In this document: in pieces, positions 1 through 12,437 of the stretch
Layout: each line of letters begins with the position of its first letter
Numbering within the stretch: the stretch's first letter is position 1
NCBI GenBank assembly: GCA_034509425.1
Contig: JAVTVJ010000040.1
Span: 4,823,001-4,887,000 of the forward strand
Source of the DNA: Eopsaltria australis
Taxonomy: Eukaryota > Chordata > Aves > Passeriformes > Petroicidae
Direction of reading: 5' to 3'
Length of the DNA stretch: 64,000 bases
The notes under the pieces: model-generated
What the model was told of the DNA's origin: nothing
The model's input: the letters and a program-made list of their open reading frames with translations, nothing else
The model's database searches: none
Made by a program: the position numbers and the translations under genes

Positions 1-1809
1 TTTATTTATAAAGCTGTTTTTTACCAGCTCCCAAAGAAATCTTGGTAGGCCCATAGGCTGAGTGTGGACACAACTAGAAGTCCTACAATCTCTGTAGTCT
101 AATCACATTAATTTTGTTCCACAATTAGAAAAAGACATGAGACATATTGTTGATGTGCAGCATGGTGGAACTTGGTCTTGCCAAAATGATGCTAGTAGTA
201 CAGATTTTTTACATTATAGATAGTCCACACACATTAAGAAGAGTTGAACAACTTGTTTCCTGGAAGTGGGTCTTTAGCTCAAGTTAATGTGATCTCATCT
301 CATAAACACCTTGGAGGCAAGGTGGATATCAATCTCAGAAACAACTTATATTTTTGTTTTTTTGCTATAACCTAAGAGTTGCATTTTGAGAGCATTCTCG
401 GTTTTTTTCAGTCACTTTACATAAACACAAAGGTCAAAACCAAAGCAAATTAACCAAACCAATCCTGTTACCAGGATTAAAACTAAAAGGGTAAACAAAA
501 TTCAATGAAATTATGAGAAAAATGCAGCTGTTATCATGAACCTCATTCTGCTAATACAACCTCTCACAGGTTCACAAGCAGAATCTGAGTTGGTTCACAG
601 TTTTGTAGAAACTGAAATGAACCCTAGCTTCATAGGCAATTTCTGGAATATGATGCTAGACTAGTTATTACTGTAATGTGAACCCATGTAAAACTGTAAT
701 AAAGAAAAGGGGAAAGAAAATAAGTCTAGCAATCAGAATACCTATCACCAGAAAAGAAAACCTTGAAATGAAATGTGAACAACTGTCAGCATCAGTAGCC
801 TGGTTATAATTGTGTTTATTTGATTTTAAAGGCCATATTTTGTCTCTCTCAGGCTAGATTCTGGCCAAAGATCATCTGACCTTAAAGATTATAAAGAGAA
901 GCAAGAGTCCAGAGCAAGTAGTTAGTGGTAGATTTGAGTTAAAGACAAAAGCTACAATGAAAAAGCCTGAAAAACTTTAGCAAATAGAGGTAAATATTTG
1001 GCTGTACTGCAGACATGTTTCTTGGATATTTTCTTCTGAATCTAGGACTGTTTCAGACCATGGTAGTTATTTTGTCTTCTGCAAATTTGAAAGCAATACA
1101 CAGTTGTATTCTGTGTATTCTGTGTTTCTGCAGTTATCAAGTTGAGATAAGTCTCTGATTTAAAATCCTGCTATCTGCAAATTTACTAAGTCATATTATA
1201 ATATTCTGTTCTAGAAATTCCTCCTGACTTTCATAAACCTTGAACACAAATAGGTTTTGTTTCTTTATGTTTGCTTGTTTGTTTCTTGTTTTGTTTGTTT
1301 GGTTTTTTTTCCTCATTAGGCAATCTTGCTTCAAAACTTTCTGAGAAAAAGATGAAAACATGTCGATTAATAAGGTATGCTGAAAATATCTCTTCATTTT
1401 GAAGGAACTGAACTGTCTGATATGTTTCAAAGCAGAACAACAAAAGCTGCTTTCAGTCACCTTTCTGCTCACTTTAAGACAGTGAATGTTGTCTATCACA
1501 TTTGAAGAGATGAATCTTTTTACAGCTAATCAGACAACTCCCTAAAAACTGAAGTTCAGTTGGAGAGATACATAGTCATGGTTCTTCTGGCAATGCTCAG
1601 AAATATTAAGAAAAAAATAATATTCAGAACATAGCAATAAATCTGTAAAAAAACCCTTATTTCTTTATTATTTTCTAAACAGAGAGAATTTTTTAAATAT
1701 TATTGAATAAGAGTTGCAAGAGAATGAAGATGAAATTATGCTGCAAATGAAGATGACAGGATATTTATAGCCTGATGTAGAGTACAAAATTTGTCTTGCA
1801 TGTTGCAAA
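1..1809. other. Region downstream of GRIK2, no gene recognised
   Basis: AT-rich sequence with many stops in all frames. A TTTG-type simple repeat lies at about 1254-1310. The open frames at 1191-1499 on the minus strand run through that repeat and are low-complexity. Nothing else is recognised. Confidence 0.7.
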
Positions 1810-3874
1810 TTTTGGGTAGATTATGTCTTCAGAAAACTGGAAGAAGAATCATGCTCTCAAAGTCTTCAAGCTCTCATGGGGACTTGAAGACCCATGGTAC
1901 CTGCTGAAGAGACAACAAATCAAGGCACAATCAGCCCAGGAGATTTCTGCAGGATTTGATGATAATTTCCTGACAGGGGTGTTGGAGGAGCCAAGAAGGT
2001 TGTCTGCTCAATCTCATCCTTACAAACATGGAATAATCAGGGTAAGGGACAGAATTGGCTGCAGATGATGAATTTCAGGATTCTGAGGTAAGAGTATCAA
2101 GATAAATAGTTGGATCATAATCCTGGATTTCAGGAAAACAGAATTTGGCCTCTGGTATTCCAAGACCTGCTTGCAAGAATCCCAAGAAAAGCAGTCTTAA
2201 AATGCAGTCATGGAATGTAGTCATGGAATGCAGTCACAGTTTTACAAATGCCAGAACCCACCTGGACTAAATTCAGCAAGCATTGTAAAAGGAAACAAGG
2301 GTTTCTACAGATATATCAGCAGGAAAAAGAAGACTAAGGAAATCATGGGATGGTTGGGGGAGGGGGGGTGCAGGTGGAGAACTGCTGACAAAGGACATGG
2401 AGAAGGCCAAGTCATTCAGTATCTTCAGTTTGTGTAAATTGAAACTGTGGCAAGCCCTCAGAAAAGTAAGGTTCCTGAGACCTTTGGGAAAGACTGGAGA
2501 AAATAAGATTTATCCTTGGTGGAAAGGATCATATTAGGGAACATTTAAATAAACTAGACATATATGTTGACGAGACTTGGTAAGATAAATGGGCAGTAAG
2601 GAGGATGTGGAAAACTACAGGTTTGTCAGCCTCATCTCCATCTCTGTGAAGATGATGGAAAAAATCCTTCTGGAAATTGTTTCCAAGCACTGAGGTCAAG
2701 AAAGTGCCTGATATGAGTGAGTGTGTATCTGCAAAGGGGAAATAATCTTCAGCCAGCATAATAGCCTTCTATAATGTGAAGACTAGCTTTGTAGAAGAGG
2801 GAAGAACAGTGGATGTTATTTATTTTTACTTTAGCAAGGTTCTCAGCATTATCCTCTGTAACAGCCTCACAGACGGACTTACTTCATATGAACTAGATCT
2901 GTGAAAAATAAGGTAATTTGAAAACTGGCTCACCTATCAGGTGAAAGGGTTGTAATCAGTGCCAGCAAGTCCAGCCACAGGTCAGTTACAAGATATGTAT
3001 CCAAACAGTCTCATATTGTTGAATAACTTCATTAATTTTGTGTATGATAGAACAGTGTGCAAGTGTGAATACTGCATAAAGGAGAAGTTTGTGCTGGCAT
3101 TCAGAAGGACTTCAACAGGCTGGAGAGATGGGCCAACAGAAAGGGCATGAAGCTGAACAAAGGGAAAAGACAAGTCCTGCACCTGGGGAAAAATTAAATC
3201 CATGTACTAGCCCAGCTGGGAGCAAACCAATTAGAAAGCAACTTTGCAGAGAAGCACATGGGGGTCCTGGTGGGCAGCAAACCAAACTTGAGCCAGCAGT
3301 GTGTCCTTTCAGCTAAGAAAAGCAACTTAGCCTTGATTGCATTAGGAAGAACTCTGCCAACAGATCAGGGTGTAGAATCTTTCCCTTTTTGTGAAACACA
3401 TCCAGAGTGCTGCGTCCAGTTCTAGGCTCCCCAGTATGAGAGAGACACGGACTTCACAGAATATGGCCCCTAGTGAATTGCCACAAAGAGAATTAAGGGA
3501 CTGAGCATCTGTTATATAGGGAGAGGCTGAGATACCTGGGAACACTCAGATGGAGAAGTCTCAGCAGAATCTGGCAGGAGGGAAATGGAACCAGTCTCTC
3601 AGTGGTGGCCAGTTAGGGTATAAGTGGCTGTGAATACAAGCTGAAATGCAATAAATTACCTTTCATATAAGCAAAAAAATATTCCTTACTGTAAACATAA
3701 TTGTACACTGGAAACAGAGGGGCTAGAAAGTCTCCATCCCTGGACAAACTCATCCAGTTGACTCTACTTTGTACAGGGGCATTGTACTCAAGCGTCTCCA
3801 GAAGGTCCTTCCACCTGAAAAAGGCACTGGACTCAGCAGTTCAAAATCTCAATGATTCTGTGATATGATTCTTT
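1810..3874 (+). mobile_element. Decayed CR1 LINE, plus orientation, about 2 kb of ORF2 and 3' end
   Basis: The plus strand follows the avian CR1 consensus from the endonuclease/RT junction to the 3' terminus. Recognisable blocks: GATGATAATTTCCTGACAGG at about 1959, the TGGACTT-like CCTGGATTTCAGGAAAACAG near 2123, an AAACAAGGGTTTCTACAGAT block near 2293, AGGACTTCAACAGGCTGGAG near 3106, GTCCTGCACCTGGGG near 3172, GTCCAGTTCTAGGCTCCCCAG near 3415, and a terminal GATTCTGTGATATGATTCTTTGATGAT ending near 3874. ORF2 has many stops and indels, so the copy is dead. It lies downstream of GRIK2 in the opposite orientation to the gene. The 5' boundary is approximate; a tandem 13-bp unit lies inside it at 2204-2237. 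Confidence 0.85.
2204..2237. repeat. Short tandem duplication inside the CR1 copy
   Basis: A 13-bp unit GCAGTCATGGAAT occurs at 2204-2216, again with one change at 2217-2229, and begins a third partial copy at 2230. It most likely arose by slippage after insertion of the CR1. Confidence 0.75.
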
Positions 3875-5214
3875 GATGATAAGCCCATAAGCCAGTTGTA
3901 CATATGTCAAATTAGCATTTTTAAGATAGATGTTAATGCATAAAATTGCTTAGCAAGTGTTCATATCAGAAATTTCTGTTGATCTACCTGAGCCCAAACA
4001 GTCCAGCCAGTTAGTGTGGTTACAGCATAAAGAGGATGATAATGGTTACCACTGTGTTAGGCTGCTTTTCATTCCCTGGACTTAACAGCCAGTAGTCTAC
4101 TTGTGAGAAAATGCCATAAGACAATCTTTGGCATAAATCCGTCATAGACTGAACTTGTACCTTCAAAACCAAATCACTACAGATTTGGTCTATGGTGGTC
4201 TGTGTTGCCCAGGGAACACTAACTACAGATCCTTTACCAACTTTCAATGTTTTCATGCAATTTTTTTCAGGTAAATTTAATGTAATGTATCCTATTTCTA
4301 CCACGCAAAACTCCTACAGTCATGGCAAAGAGGAAACTCTAAAATTTTGTCTTTCTTTTTCACTTAGGACTAGATTTCTTAAGTATCTGGAAAAACAATA
4401 CATTTGTGTGCTCATGAAAGAAAGGCATTCTCTTGGCTCTGAGAATTCTTGAAAGACAGATCCATGTATAATTATCAGTATACACCTTAACATTCAGAAG
4501 AACTAAGTTCAATGATACAGAACGTCATTCCTTGAAGATGAAAAAGGTAAAAGGGAAAGATTATATGTTTGTCCTCAAGACCAGATGCATTGTTTCCTTT
4601 CATTTATATAGCTAGCATTTTTCTTGAAATCCCATAATTTTTCATTCCAGCAGTCATACGAAGATAGTGTTCTTGAATAGAAGCAAAATGAAGTATTTAT
4701 TTAATTTTGTTTAGAATTATATTTTGTAGAAAATTTCTAATCATATACATAAAATAATTAAGAAAATAGAACTGCTATATATTTCAGCAGTGAGAGGCTT
4801 ATTGACCTAAGTGGGTAGATAAGATAAAAGAAGGAAGGTTCCTGGTGTTCAGCTTAACAAATCTCTTAATCATAACTTTTCCAAACTTTGACCAATCAAA
4901 AGTTCTCATTCCAAAGCGCAATCTGTATATCTGTGTTTACCTAATTTTTTTTCATTTCTAATGTAGCTGATTTCATATGTAAACTTTTATAGAAGGTATG
5001 TGAACATGACATTCTATTCCTATACCCAGACCATGTAGGGAAAATTTCAGTAAGATAAGTCAGTGTGATAGCTCCTTTGGGTTGGTTTTATTATTTTTAT
5101 TTTTGATTATTCTATTGCTGCAGTGATTAGGATTTCAGGCAATGAGCTAAAACAATATATTACTAGACTGGCAGTCAATCAGATCACTATCACTTCAAAC
5201 ATCATTTAAGAAGA
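3875..5214. other. Region downstream of GRIK2, nothing recognised
   Basis: AT-rich sequence between the CR1 and the next repeat. The 86- and 94-codon open frames at 4192-4452 and 4020-4304 overlap on opposite strands and show no family motif. No repeat family is recognised. Confidence 0.6.
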
Positions 5215-5530
5215 TCTACATTTTTTATTATTTATATAGCTCCATTATTTATGGTGCTACATAGAACAAATCAAAGACAGATTCCCTGCCCCCTAAGAGC
5301 TTACAGTCTAGGCAAGTACAAGAACAACAGGAGAAGATAACACAGGCAGGGGACAGAGAAGGGTAGTAAATGAAAATAAAGACAATTAGATTACAGTCAC
5401 ATGAAAAGCTAATGTTTTTATCTTGGTGGATACAAACTGGGGAGATGAGGTGTTCGAGTAACTTTATTTTAAATTAGAACTATATTTAAAGGAAGGCCAG
5501 AAGAAAAGGGCTTTGAAAACAAATTTCATA
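5215..5530. repeat. Ancient amniote-type interspersed repeat fragment
   Basis: The stretch around 5255-5320 (ACATAGAACAAATCAAAGAC, then TCCCTGCCCCCTAAGAGCTTACAGTCTA) matches wording familiar from an old interspersed element abundant in turtle, crocodile and bird genomes. The following part, to the GGGCTTTGAAAAC at about 5508, fits the same element's GTTTTGAGGAGGGATTTGAA-type continuation. Family name, strand and exact ends cannot be fixed by eye. Confidence 0.4.
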
Positions 5531-5589
5531 GTGTCAGAGGTACTTGTAGGAAGGCAAAGAGGTAAGACTGTAAGGGAACAGGACACTAG

Positions 5590-5690
5590 CATGTTTGAGG
5601 TTGGAAAGCAATGATCTTCTAAGTCATACAAGCCAACCTCAGCAACTCTTTGTTTTCCTATACATCCTTGAAATTCTGACAGAAACAGAA
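5590..5690 (-). mobile_element. Possible CR1 3'-end remnant, minus orientation
   Basis: GTTTGAGGTTGGAAAGCAATGATCTTCTAAGTCATACAAGCCAACCTC at about 5595 resembles the antisense 3' end of CR1 (GTTGGAAGGACCTTCTAAGATCATCAAGTCCAACC). The expected continuation is not recognisable, so this is either a very old or very short fragment or chance similarity. Confidence 0.3.
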
Positions 5691-8633
5691 TCCCTTCTGT
5701 ACACCTAATTATGCCTTAAATATTATGTCCATACATATTTGGGGCTGTATTGGATAAAATCTTGATTCCTCTTAAGTAGGAGTTGTGGCATTTCTTTCAA
5801 GGGAGTATTTCAGTTACCATATTTTGTGTTTATTGATGTACTTGGAGACTAAGTGAAGTTGTATCTGAAGTACTTCACGTATTTTTCTAATACACTTAAC
5901 ATAAAAACAATAAAATATTATTTTATTGCATTATCTTTTACCTTTTAGTATGATATTACCTCTGCTCATGATCCCTTCTTCCTGAAAATATTTTTATTTT
6001 GTAGAATATCAGGGCGTTTCTCCTATTTGCGGCTTTGGATTTTGACACAATTTTTTTTCCCTCATAAACAATGTTTTTTCAATTCTTAAATATTAACTAG
6101 TTAGTGTAGTAGGACTAAACTGTGTTATTTGGGGGGTTGTGAACACTCTATGGATGAAATCAGGAAGGATTAACGTGCAGAGCCTCAAGTAATAATAAAA
6201 TGAAAGAAAAGGTTATTTCAAATCTATACTGAATTCTTCAACTGAAAATTGAGATAGAAATTTCAGAAAGAAATATCACACATAAAATCTGCCAGATACT
6301 CCCTCTATATGTCTGTCTTTATGTTTATATAAAAGGAGAATACCAATAAAAAGACCTGCTGATGTCAATAATTGGGTAAATCCTCATTTACTATAAAGTA
6401 CCAGAGATCTCTTGATTTCATCCAACTATTGGCTCATAATTTTCACTACCAGTCCTTCACAAATTACATTTATCCACAACATAAAAGGGGTTTTTGTCCC
6501 TTTCTTCTACTTATCTATTGCTGTACAACCATGCTGAGGCAACGTGAAGACCTAAATGGTGTGTCTTTTGTGTCTTAAAGATTGTAGATGTCAGTTTTCA
6601 CTGAAACAGGCACAGGGGGGAAAAAAATTCCTGTTCAATTTTTACCTCCAATTGTAATCCACCAGGCAGCGCCATTTCACTGAGCAATAACTATTTCAAA
6701 ATTCTTCTCTAGAGTGACATCTGAGGTCAGCCAGAGAAGCACCCATCACCCTATCCTGAGAAATCAGCAGACTAATTAAGCTGTTATATGAAACCACATA
6801 AAGCAGTTATATGTGGATTCTGAATCTTCTTGGGCCAGATACTCTCTTGATTTTTGCTGGGAAGTTCCATTAATTTTAATGTATAGAAATTTATACAGCA
6901 TGAGAATTTTGGAATTTTGGGATGAGCCTTTCAGAGGCCTTTCAAAACAAGGAATTTTTCTTCAGAATTTAGGATTTTTTTCACAGCAGTGAAAAGAAAA
7001 TGAAGCTTTTGAAGAAACTGAAAGAAATGGAGCTTTTTCAAGCACCAAACTATCAGTTGTATTTTCTATCTTTTGGGGCTCAGGTCTTTGTTAGTCAATT
7101 TGCTGTAAATGTCTCAATACAAAAATAATTACTAAAGCACAACAAAGTAACAACATGAGTTAGTGCATGGCTGTTGAAAAAAATTCCATTATCCTACTAT
7201 GAATCTGTGGAGCCATGCATTTCTAGTCTTGATCTTTAATACAAATCTCCAGTTACTTTGCATATTTTCCTCAATAATGGAAATTCTGACTGAAATCTTA
7301 ATTAAGCCACACTACCTCCACAGTAGAAGTTTTGTCCCTTGGTGAACTTAGACCCAATAAAATATTTGGGACATATTCTGCATTCGCTCTTACTTTGGCT
7401 CACATAAAGCTTAATGAGAATTAGTCTTGTGCATCAAGGTGAGAATGAAGTCCCACTTATTTCAACACCCTCAACGGAGAAAAGAAAGATGTGTTTCAAT
7501 ATAATACAGCATTTTATTACATGATTTTACAAATTTTATTGTAAATCATCAATCAAATGCAATAGCCAATTTTTTCCATTCCAAGCCATCATAATTAGGA
7601 GTTTTCATCGTGTTATATGACAGTTACTCTTTTCCCTTTAGTGTTTTAAAGAATTAACTTAAATATAAATTATGTAAGTATACTCATTTCCAGAAAAAAT
7701 TGCTAAAAGTGTTTTTATCTTCTTTATACTTCAGACAAAGATAACCTGTTCTTTGTTATCACATAAATGGGGATGAAACTCACAAATATAAGAGAATTTG
7801 CTTTCTCAGTCCCTGCTCACAATGGAAATGGCCAGCTCAATCTCTATGAAGATTTATGATAACTGGGTAGTAGACACAAACCTCCCATTTACCCCCAAAT
7901 TTCATGATATAATTTCTACAGCTTGGATGATATAGGTCGGTGCCATAAAGATGATGATAAAATTAAATTAAGCCCAAGTAAACAACTGATCTCATTATTC
8001 ACCAATGACTTATCTATGATTATTTCAATGGTTTTTAGGGGGTTTTGATTAGTCAGATTAATTTTTTTCCATGTAAAGACCACCTTCATAATCTTTTTTG
8101 TCTGACATAACATCCCTGCATAGTCCATACTATCCATTTCTTTTTGGATACAAATAAATTTACAATAGACAGAGGTGCAAGATTTAGCATCTGTAGGGCA
8201 GTATTTCAAAATATTATGTCCAGGAACTCACCACAGTCAGGACACATAAATGAGCTTTGAAGGAGCTAAGAGCCAAATCCTGCAAATATTATCACAATGT
8301 GCTGTAATGGCTTCTGTCAGAAATCCCAGCAAAGTCTCTTGCCACAAATTTAGTGGCAAGAATCATCAGGATAGGGCACTAAGCTGAAGCTAAGTACCAG
8401 TACTGACACAAAGTACTGCACATATGCTTCTCAAATCACACAGCAAAACCAAACCAACTAAAACTGACAAAAATTTAATATGTTCTTTTTTTCTTCTTTT
8501 CTTTTTTTTAATTTTGTGCATTGGATTCAAACAGCAAACTGAGTGCATTTTAACTTCTATCACAATGTGGTCAAGAGGTCTGTGTCTTTTGCCATTTACA
8601 CACAATTGTTCATGACAGCATGTTATCAGCTTA
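5691..8633. other. Region downstream of GRIK2, nothing recognised
   Basis: AT-rich unique sequence with no recognisable gene, repeat family or RNA. Short open frames such as 7916-8209 on the minus strand have no family motif. Confidence 0.6.
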
Positions 8634-8641
8634 GTGGAAAC
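8634..8641. repeat. Left target-site duplication of the hAT-like MITE
   Basis: GTGGAAAC directly before the left terminus; pairs with ACGGAAAC at 8808-8815 (6 of 8 identical). Confidence 0.6.
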
Positions 8642-8807
8642 CAGGGGTGTAGCATGATAAGCAGTGGTGGTAGTGCACCTATTTTTTTTATATTATATAA
8701 CTTGAAAATATGTCTCTTCTAAGATTCCTTTTTCATGATAAAAATAGTTTTCACCAAACGTTGGTGGTGCGCACGCACTACCACTCATGCTTGGCATCAC
8801 ACCCCTG
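8642..8807. mobile_element. hAT-like MITE, 166 bp, with terminal inverted repeats
   Basis: Begins CAGGGGTGT (8642-8650) and ends ACACCCCTG (8799-8807), an exact 9-bp terminal inverted repeat. The similarity continues inward for about 35-40 bp: the left arm reads on to AAGCAGTGGTGGTAGTGC and the right arm's complement to AAGCATGAGTGGTAGTGC. The centre is AT-rich and noncoding. It is flanked by GTGGAAAC (8634-8641) and ACGGAAAC (8808-8815), an 8-bp direct repeat with two mismatches; 8-bp duplications and CAGGGGT-type termini are typical of hAT transposons. Non-autonomous, no transposase. The family name is not known to me. Confidence 0.75.
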
Positions 8808-8815
8808 ACGGAAAC
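8808..8815. repeat. Right target-site duplication of the hAT-like MITE
   Basis: ACGGAAAC directly after the right terminus; the two mismatches to the left copy fit long decay since insertion. Confidence 0.6.
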
Positions 8816-9345
8816 ACATGTTCTTATTTTGTTGATAAAAAGTATTACAAAAATTTTCATACAAAAACTATTTTCATAGAAATCTTGCATTTCCACAAAT
8901 AAACCTGAACATTTTTTTTTTTTTGGAAAAAAAAACTGCTCAAGAATTTTGTTCATTTAGTACTGTGACTGTATTGAAAAATGCAGTCCTCCTTTAAGTT
9001 CTTGACATTTACTTCTTTTAGGTGACCCATCCCACTTCCAACATTAGCGAGAATTGCACAGGCTCCATTGAGTTCAATTAGTAGCAGGAACAAGTGTTTC
9101 AAAACCCATTCAGGCTAAAATGCAAGCCCTCTATGTGTTAAATACACTGCTTCCCACCCCCCTCCCTCTTTTCACAATTATAGAAAAGAAAAGTAATTGC
9201 TTATATCTAAACATTGTAAGATACATTCCTTTGTACTAAGGAAACTTTCATTCATCTAAAAATTGGATCAAAATTCTGGAAATATTTTTGTCGGTTTTTT
9301 AGATCAAAAGTTCCAACCCAGTTAAATTTTTTTTTTTAATTACTA
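8816..9345. other. Region between MITE and probable GRIK2 3' UTR
   Basis: AT-rich, with T-runs near 8911 and 9329 and a C-rich patch at about 9154-9170. It may include further 3' UTR if the distal poly(A) site lies beyond 9346. Nothing else is recognised. Confidence 0.45.
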
Positions 9346-9984
9346 TTTATTTACTTAGTTCAGTGTCACAAACAGTCCAAAAAAAAAACAAAAAGCAGGT
9401 GAGCATCCTCATACTTATTCTTCTATTCATGGGATTCATGTTTCTTCACTTTTAACATTTCTTCCATCCAGCAAGCTCATATCACCTTCTCCAGATGGTA
9501 GTTTCAGTCTACCAGCAGTTACCAACTTTTCTGTACTGGGAAGTTCAGAAGAACATATGGTTTCTTGTTCCACTACTGTTCTGAGACATTACTTTTACTA
9601 GACTCCTTCTGTGGTTTGTATCATCTTGGACATTTATTCTCCCTTTTCTGGCAACCGTTGAACTTCAAAAGGAACCTGTAATTTCTCACTGAGACTGCAT
9701 TTGAAACCAGCCACAAAACTCACATGGAACATTCATTCATTCAGAATGGTGGAAACCCATGACAAACAGTGTAACCCTGCATAACTTGGTTGATCCATGA
9801 TGCTTGTGATTCGAGTCTGGCCATTGCAACTGCTGAGATCACAGAGTCTCTAGTTCATAGACACAGCGGCATGAGGTAACTCATTTTATTTTGCACTTGT
9901 TGCATATTTCCACAGGAAACATTCTCGCAAGGTTGTTTGGAAAAAAGACGACAGTTTGTGCTTGGGGTATTTGGCTTCCCAGCT
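9346..9984 (-). other. GRIK2: Probable GRIK2 3' untranslated region (minimum extent)
   Basis: The minus strand continues past the GRIK2 stop without a recognisable repeat until the T-rich stretch near 9330. Three AATAAA signals are visible on the minus strand: complement of 9885-9890 (about 94 nt after the stop), of 9633-9638 (about 350 nt) and of 9346-9351 (about 634 nt). The sequence is less AT-skewed than the flanks, as expected of conserved UTR. Which signal is used cannot be decided from sequence alone, and the transcript may run further toward lower coordinates. Confidence 0.55.
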
Positions 9985-10149
<165 letters not shown>

Positions 10150-12393
10150 CTACAGAAGGAAATAGAGGAACAAGAAAAAAAACAGCTGTAAGAAAATACT
10201 CACTGCAATGTCAAGAAGCAGATTCACTGTACTGGCACAGCCTTGTCAGTCTTTGCTTTGTCTCAGTCTGAAGCTCAAAACAAATTGCTGTCTTTATTAT
10301 ATGCATTGCATAATAATTAAAATTACTTATCAAACTGTGATGACTCAGTGTAAAAATCACCTTCCTTCACAATTGTTTTTCTGGCAGGTACTGACTCTGG
10401 ATACACATGTTACATATAACTACTTCAAGCAGATTTTCTGTCAACAGGTTAGCTTTACAGTACAGTATCTGAATGTAACATGTATGTTAGGCATTCAGTA
10501 AAATCTCTTTAGACATATTTCAAAATAACAATTGTATTTCTATGTGACTTAAGATGGATTTCTTCAACAAAACATTAAGTTTTAGTATAGGAAGTTTATC
10601 TGAATTAATTTTTAAATACTGTTAAAATCCAGATCCATTACTGAAAACTGATATTTACTCCATTATTTATAATATTTTCTGTATATAAACACTTTTCCCA
10701 CTACTGATTATTATTTATGGAGTAGGTGTTTGCATAAAAAAAAAAATAAAACCCAGCAATTCAGTTTTGTTGATCTTTGTGAAAAGAGTATTATTAGAAA
10801 AAGTTTAACATGCTTCCATCAAATCCTCAAAGCCCTTTTTGCAGTTTTCAGTGCAAGCAATTTGAAAAGTAAAATAAAATCTCCCTATTCCTCAGTCTGA
10901 CTGAATTCTTAACTGCTAATATTGTGCAATTAACCTTCTCTCAGTGTGAGAATTGGAATATCGAATGACATATGGTAGTAAGGAGAAAAGGTCTCACTTT
11001 TGGACTCTGCATCATATAGTTTAACATAAAATTTTTCTAGTTAATGGAGAAATGTACTAATTAAATAACACATCCCAGAAGCTGAGATGTTAAGCCAAGC
11101 CTCTGGCAATTGCTCTCAGCCAAAGCAAATTTGAGGCGTGGTCTAATTCTTTGCTTTTCTCTCTTTTAGTATATAATCTCCAGGCCAGGGAGATGATCAG
11201 AAAAAAAAGGTAAATGAACAAATGAAAAACAAACAACCTATCAAACAAGAACCAAAAAAGTCAAACCACCCAGAATTACGATAACTATCTCGACTATTTT
11301 TTGACTTTGTTTAATCAGTGGTAGTCAATATATAATTGTCTTATTTGCCTTTCAAATAAAAACCCTGCTTTATTTCTGAACTGTTATATCTTCATTATTC
11401 ATACAAACCTGAAGCTTGGAGATTAGATCCAAAAAATGTTTAACCATCTCACCCTACTTGGTTCATTGGGAACCTAGATTGAAGCTGTATTCGTAGAAGT
11501 CCGCATTCAGCTTCCAACCTCCAGTGCTTTTCAGCTGAAAGCACTGTAAGCAGTAAGGCACTCAGTTTTCCCCATTAAATTTTACAGCTTTGTCATTTGG
11601 CAATAGCAGAAATTCTGTGAAACACACTGGTTATCAATCCAATAGGTATGCTCTGAAAAGACCTAACAAACCAAGTTCCTTAAAAAATGTGACAACAGCT
11701 AAAGAAGAATATGTGGCAGATACCCTTTTCTTCTGAGCAGCCAGTCATCAGCTGGAGCATTAGAGCTGAACATAAGTCACATTTAAGAGTGTCAATATAA
11801 TAGTGTCTTCTGCCAGAGAGATTTACACTTGTGTCTCAGTAAACAGCCATAACCTACAGGCATTAGACCATTCCAAGGTAAAGTCGCTTGCAGTTGCTGC
11901 CTACTGATCCTGTTCCATTTGGCACAGTAGCAGTTAACACAGGCATAGAGAGAGAAAGGAAGACAGGAGAACATGAGTTGTTCTGTAGATTAGGGATAAG
12001 AGCACACAGTGGCAGATGAAGGGCTTCAGCAGCAGTCCTGTTTCACTGAGGACTTCAATAGTTTTACATAAAATTCTGTTTTGTGCAGAAGAGTGCAAAC
12101 ATGAGTTGTCTTAATCAGGAGTTAGAACTGAACATGAATCCATCAAATCCTGAACAAATACCCTCTTCCCTAATCCTTTGCATGAATAAAGAAATGGACA
12201 GGTGGGAAGCGAAGGAAAGGGCATTCTTGCTCTGGGTGTGATGTACTTCTTTTGAAGCATTTCTCCTGCTGTGTTTGAAATAAAGGAAAAATGCCTAGTC
12301 AACTTGCAATAGAAAGGGTTTCACTGCCTACAACTAAGAAAAGTTTAAGTTGTGAGTCCAAAGGAGAAGGCGTATCTCTCTGGACACGTACAT

Positions 12394-12437
12394 GAGACAA
12401 AAGTTTGGCATTTCAGAGACAAAAGTTTGGCATTTCT
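12394..12437. repeat. 22-bp perfect-but-one tandem duplication
   Basis: GAGACAAAAGTTTGGCATTT followed by CA at 12394-12415 is repeated immediately at 12416-12437 with a single change at the last base. Intronic and noncoding; a recent slippage-type duplication. Confidence 0.9.
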
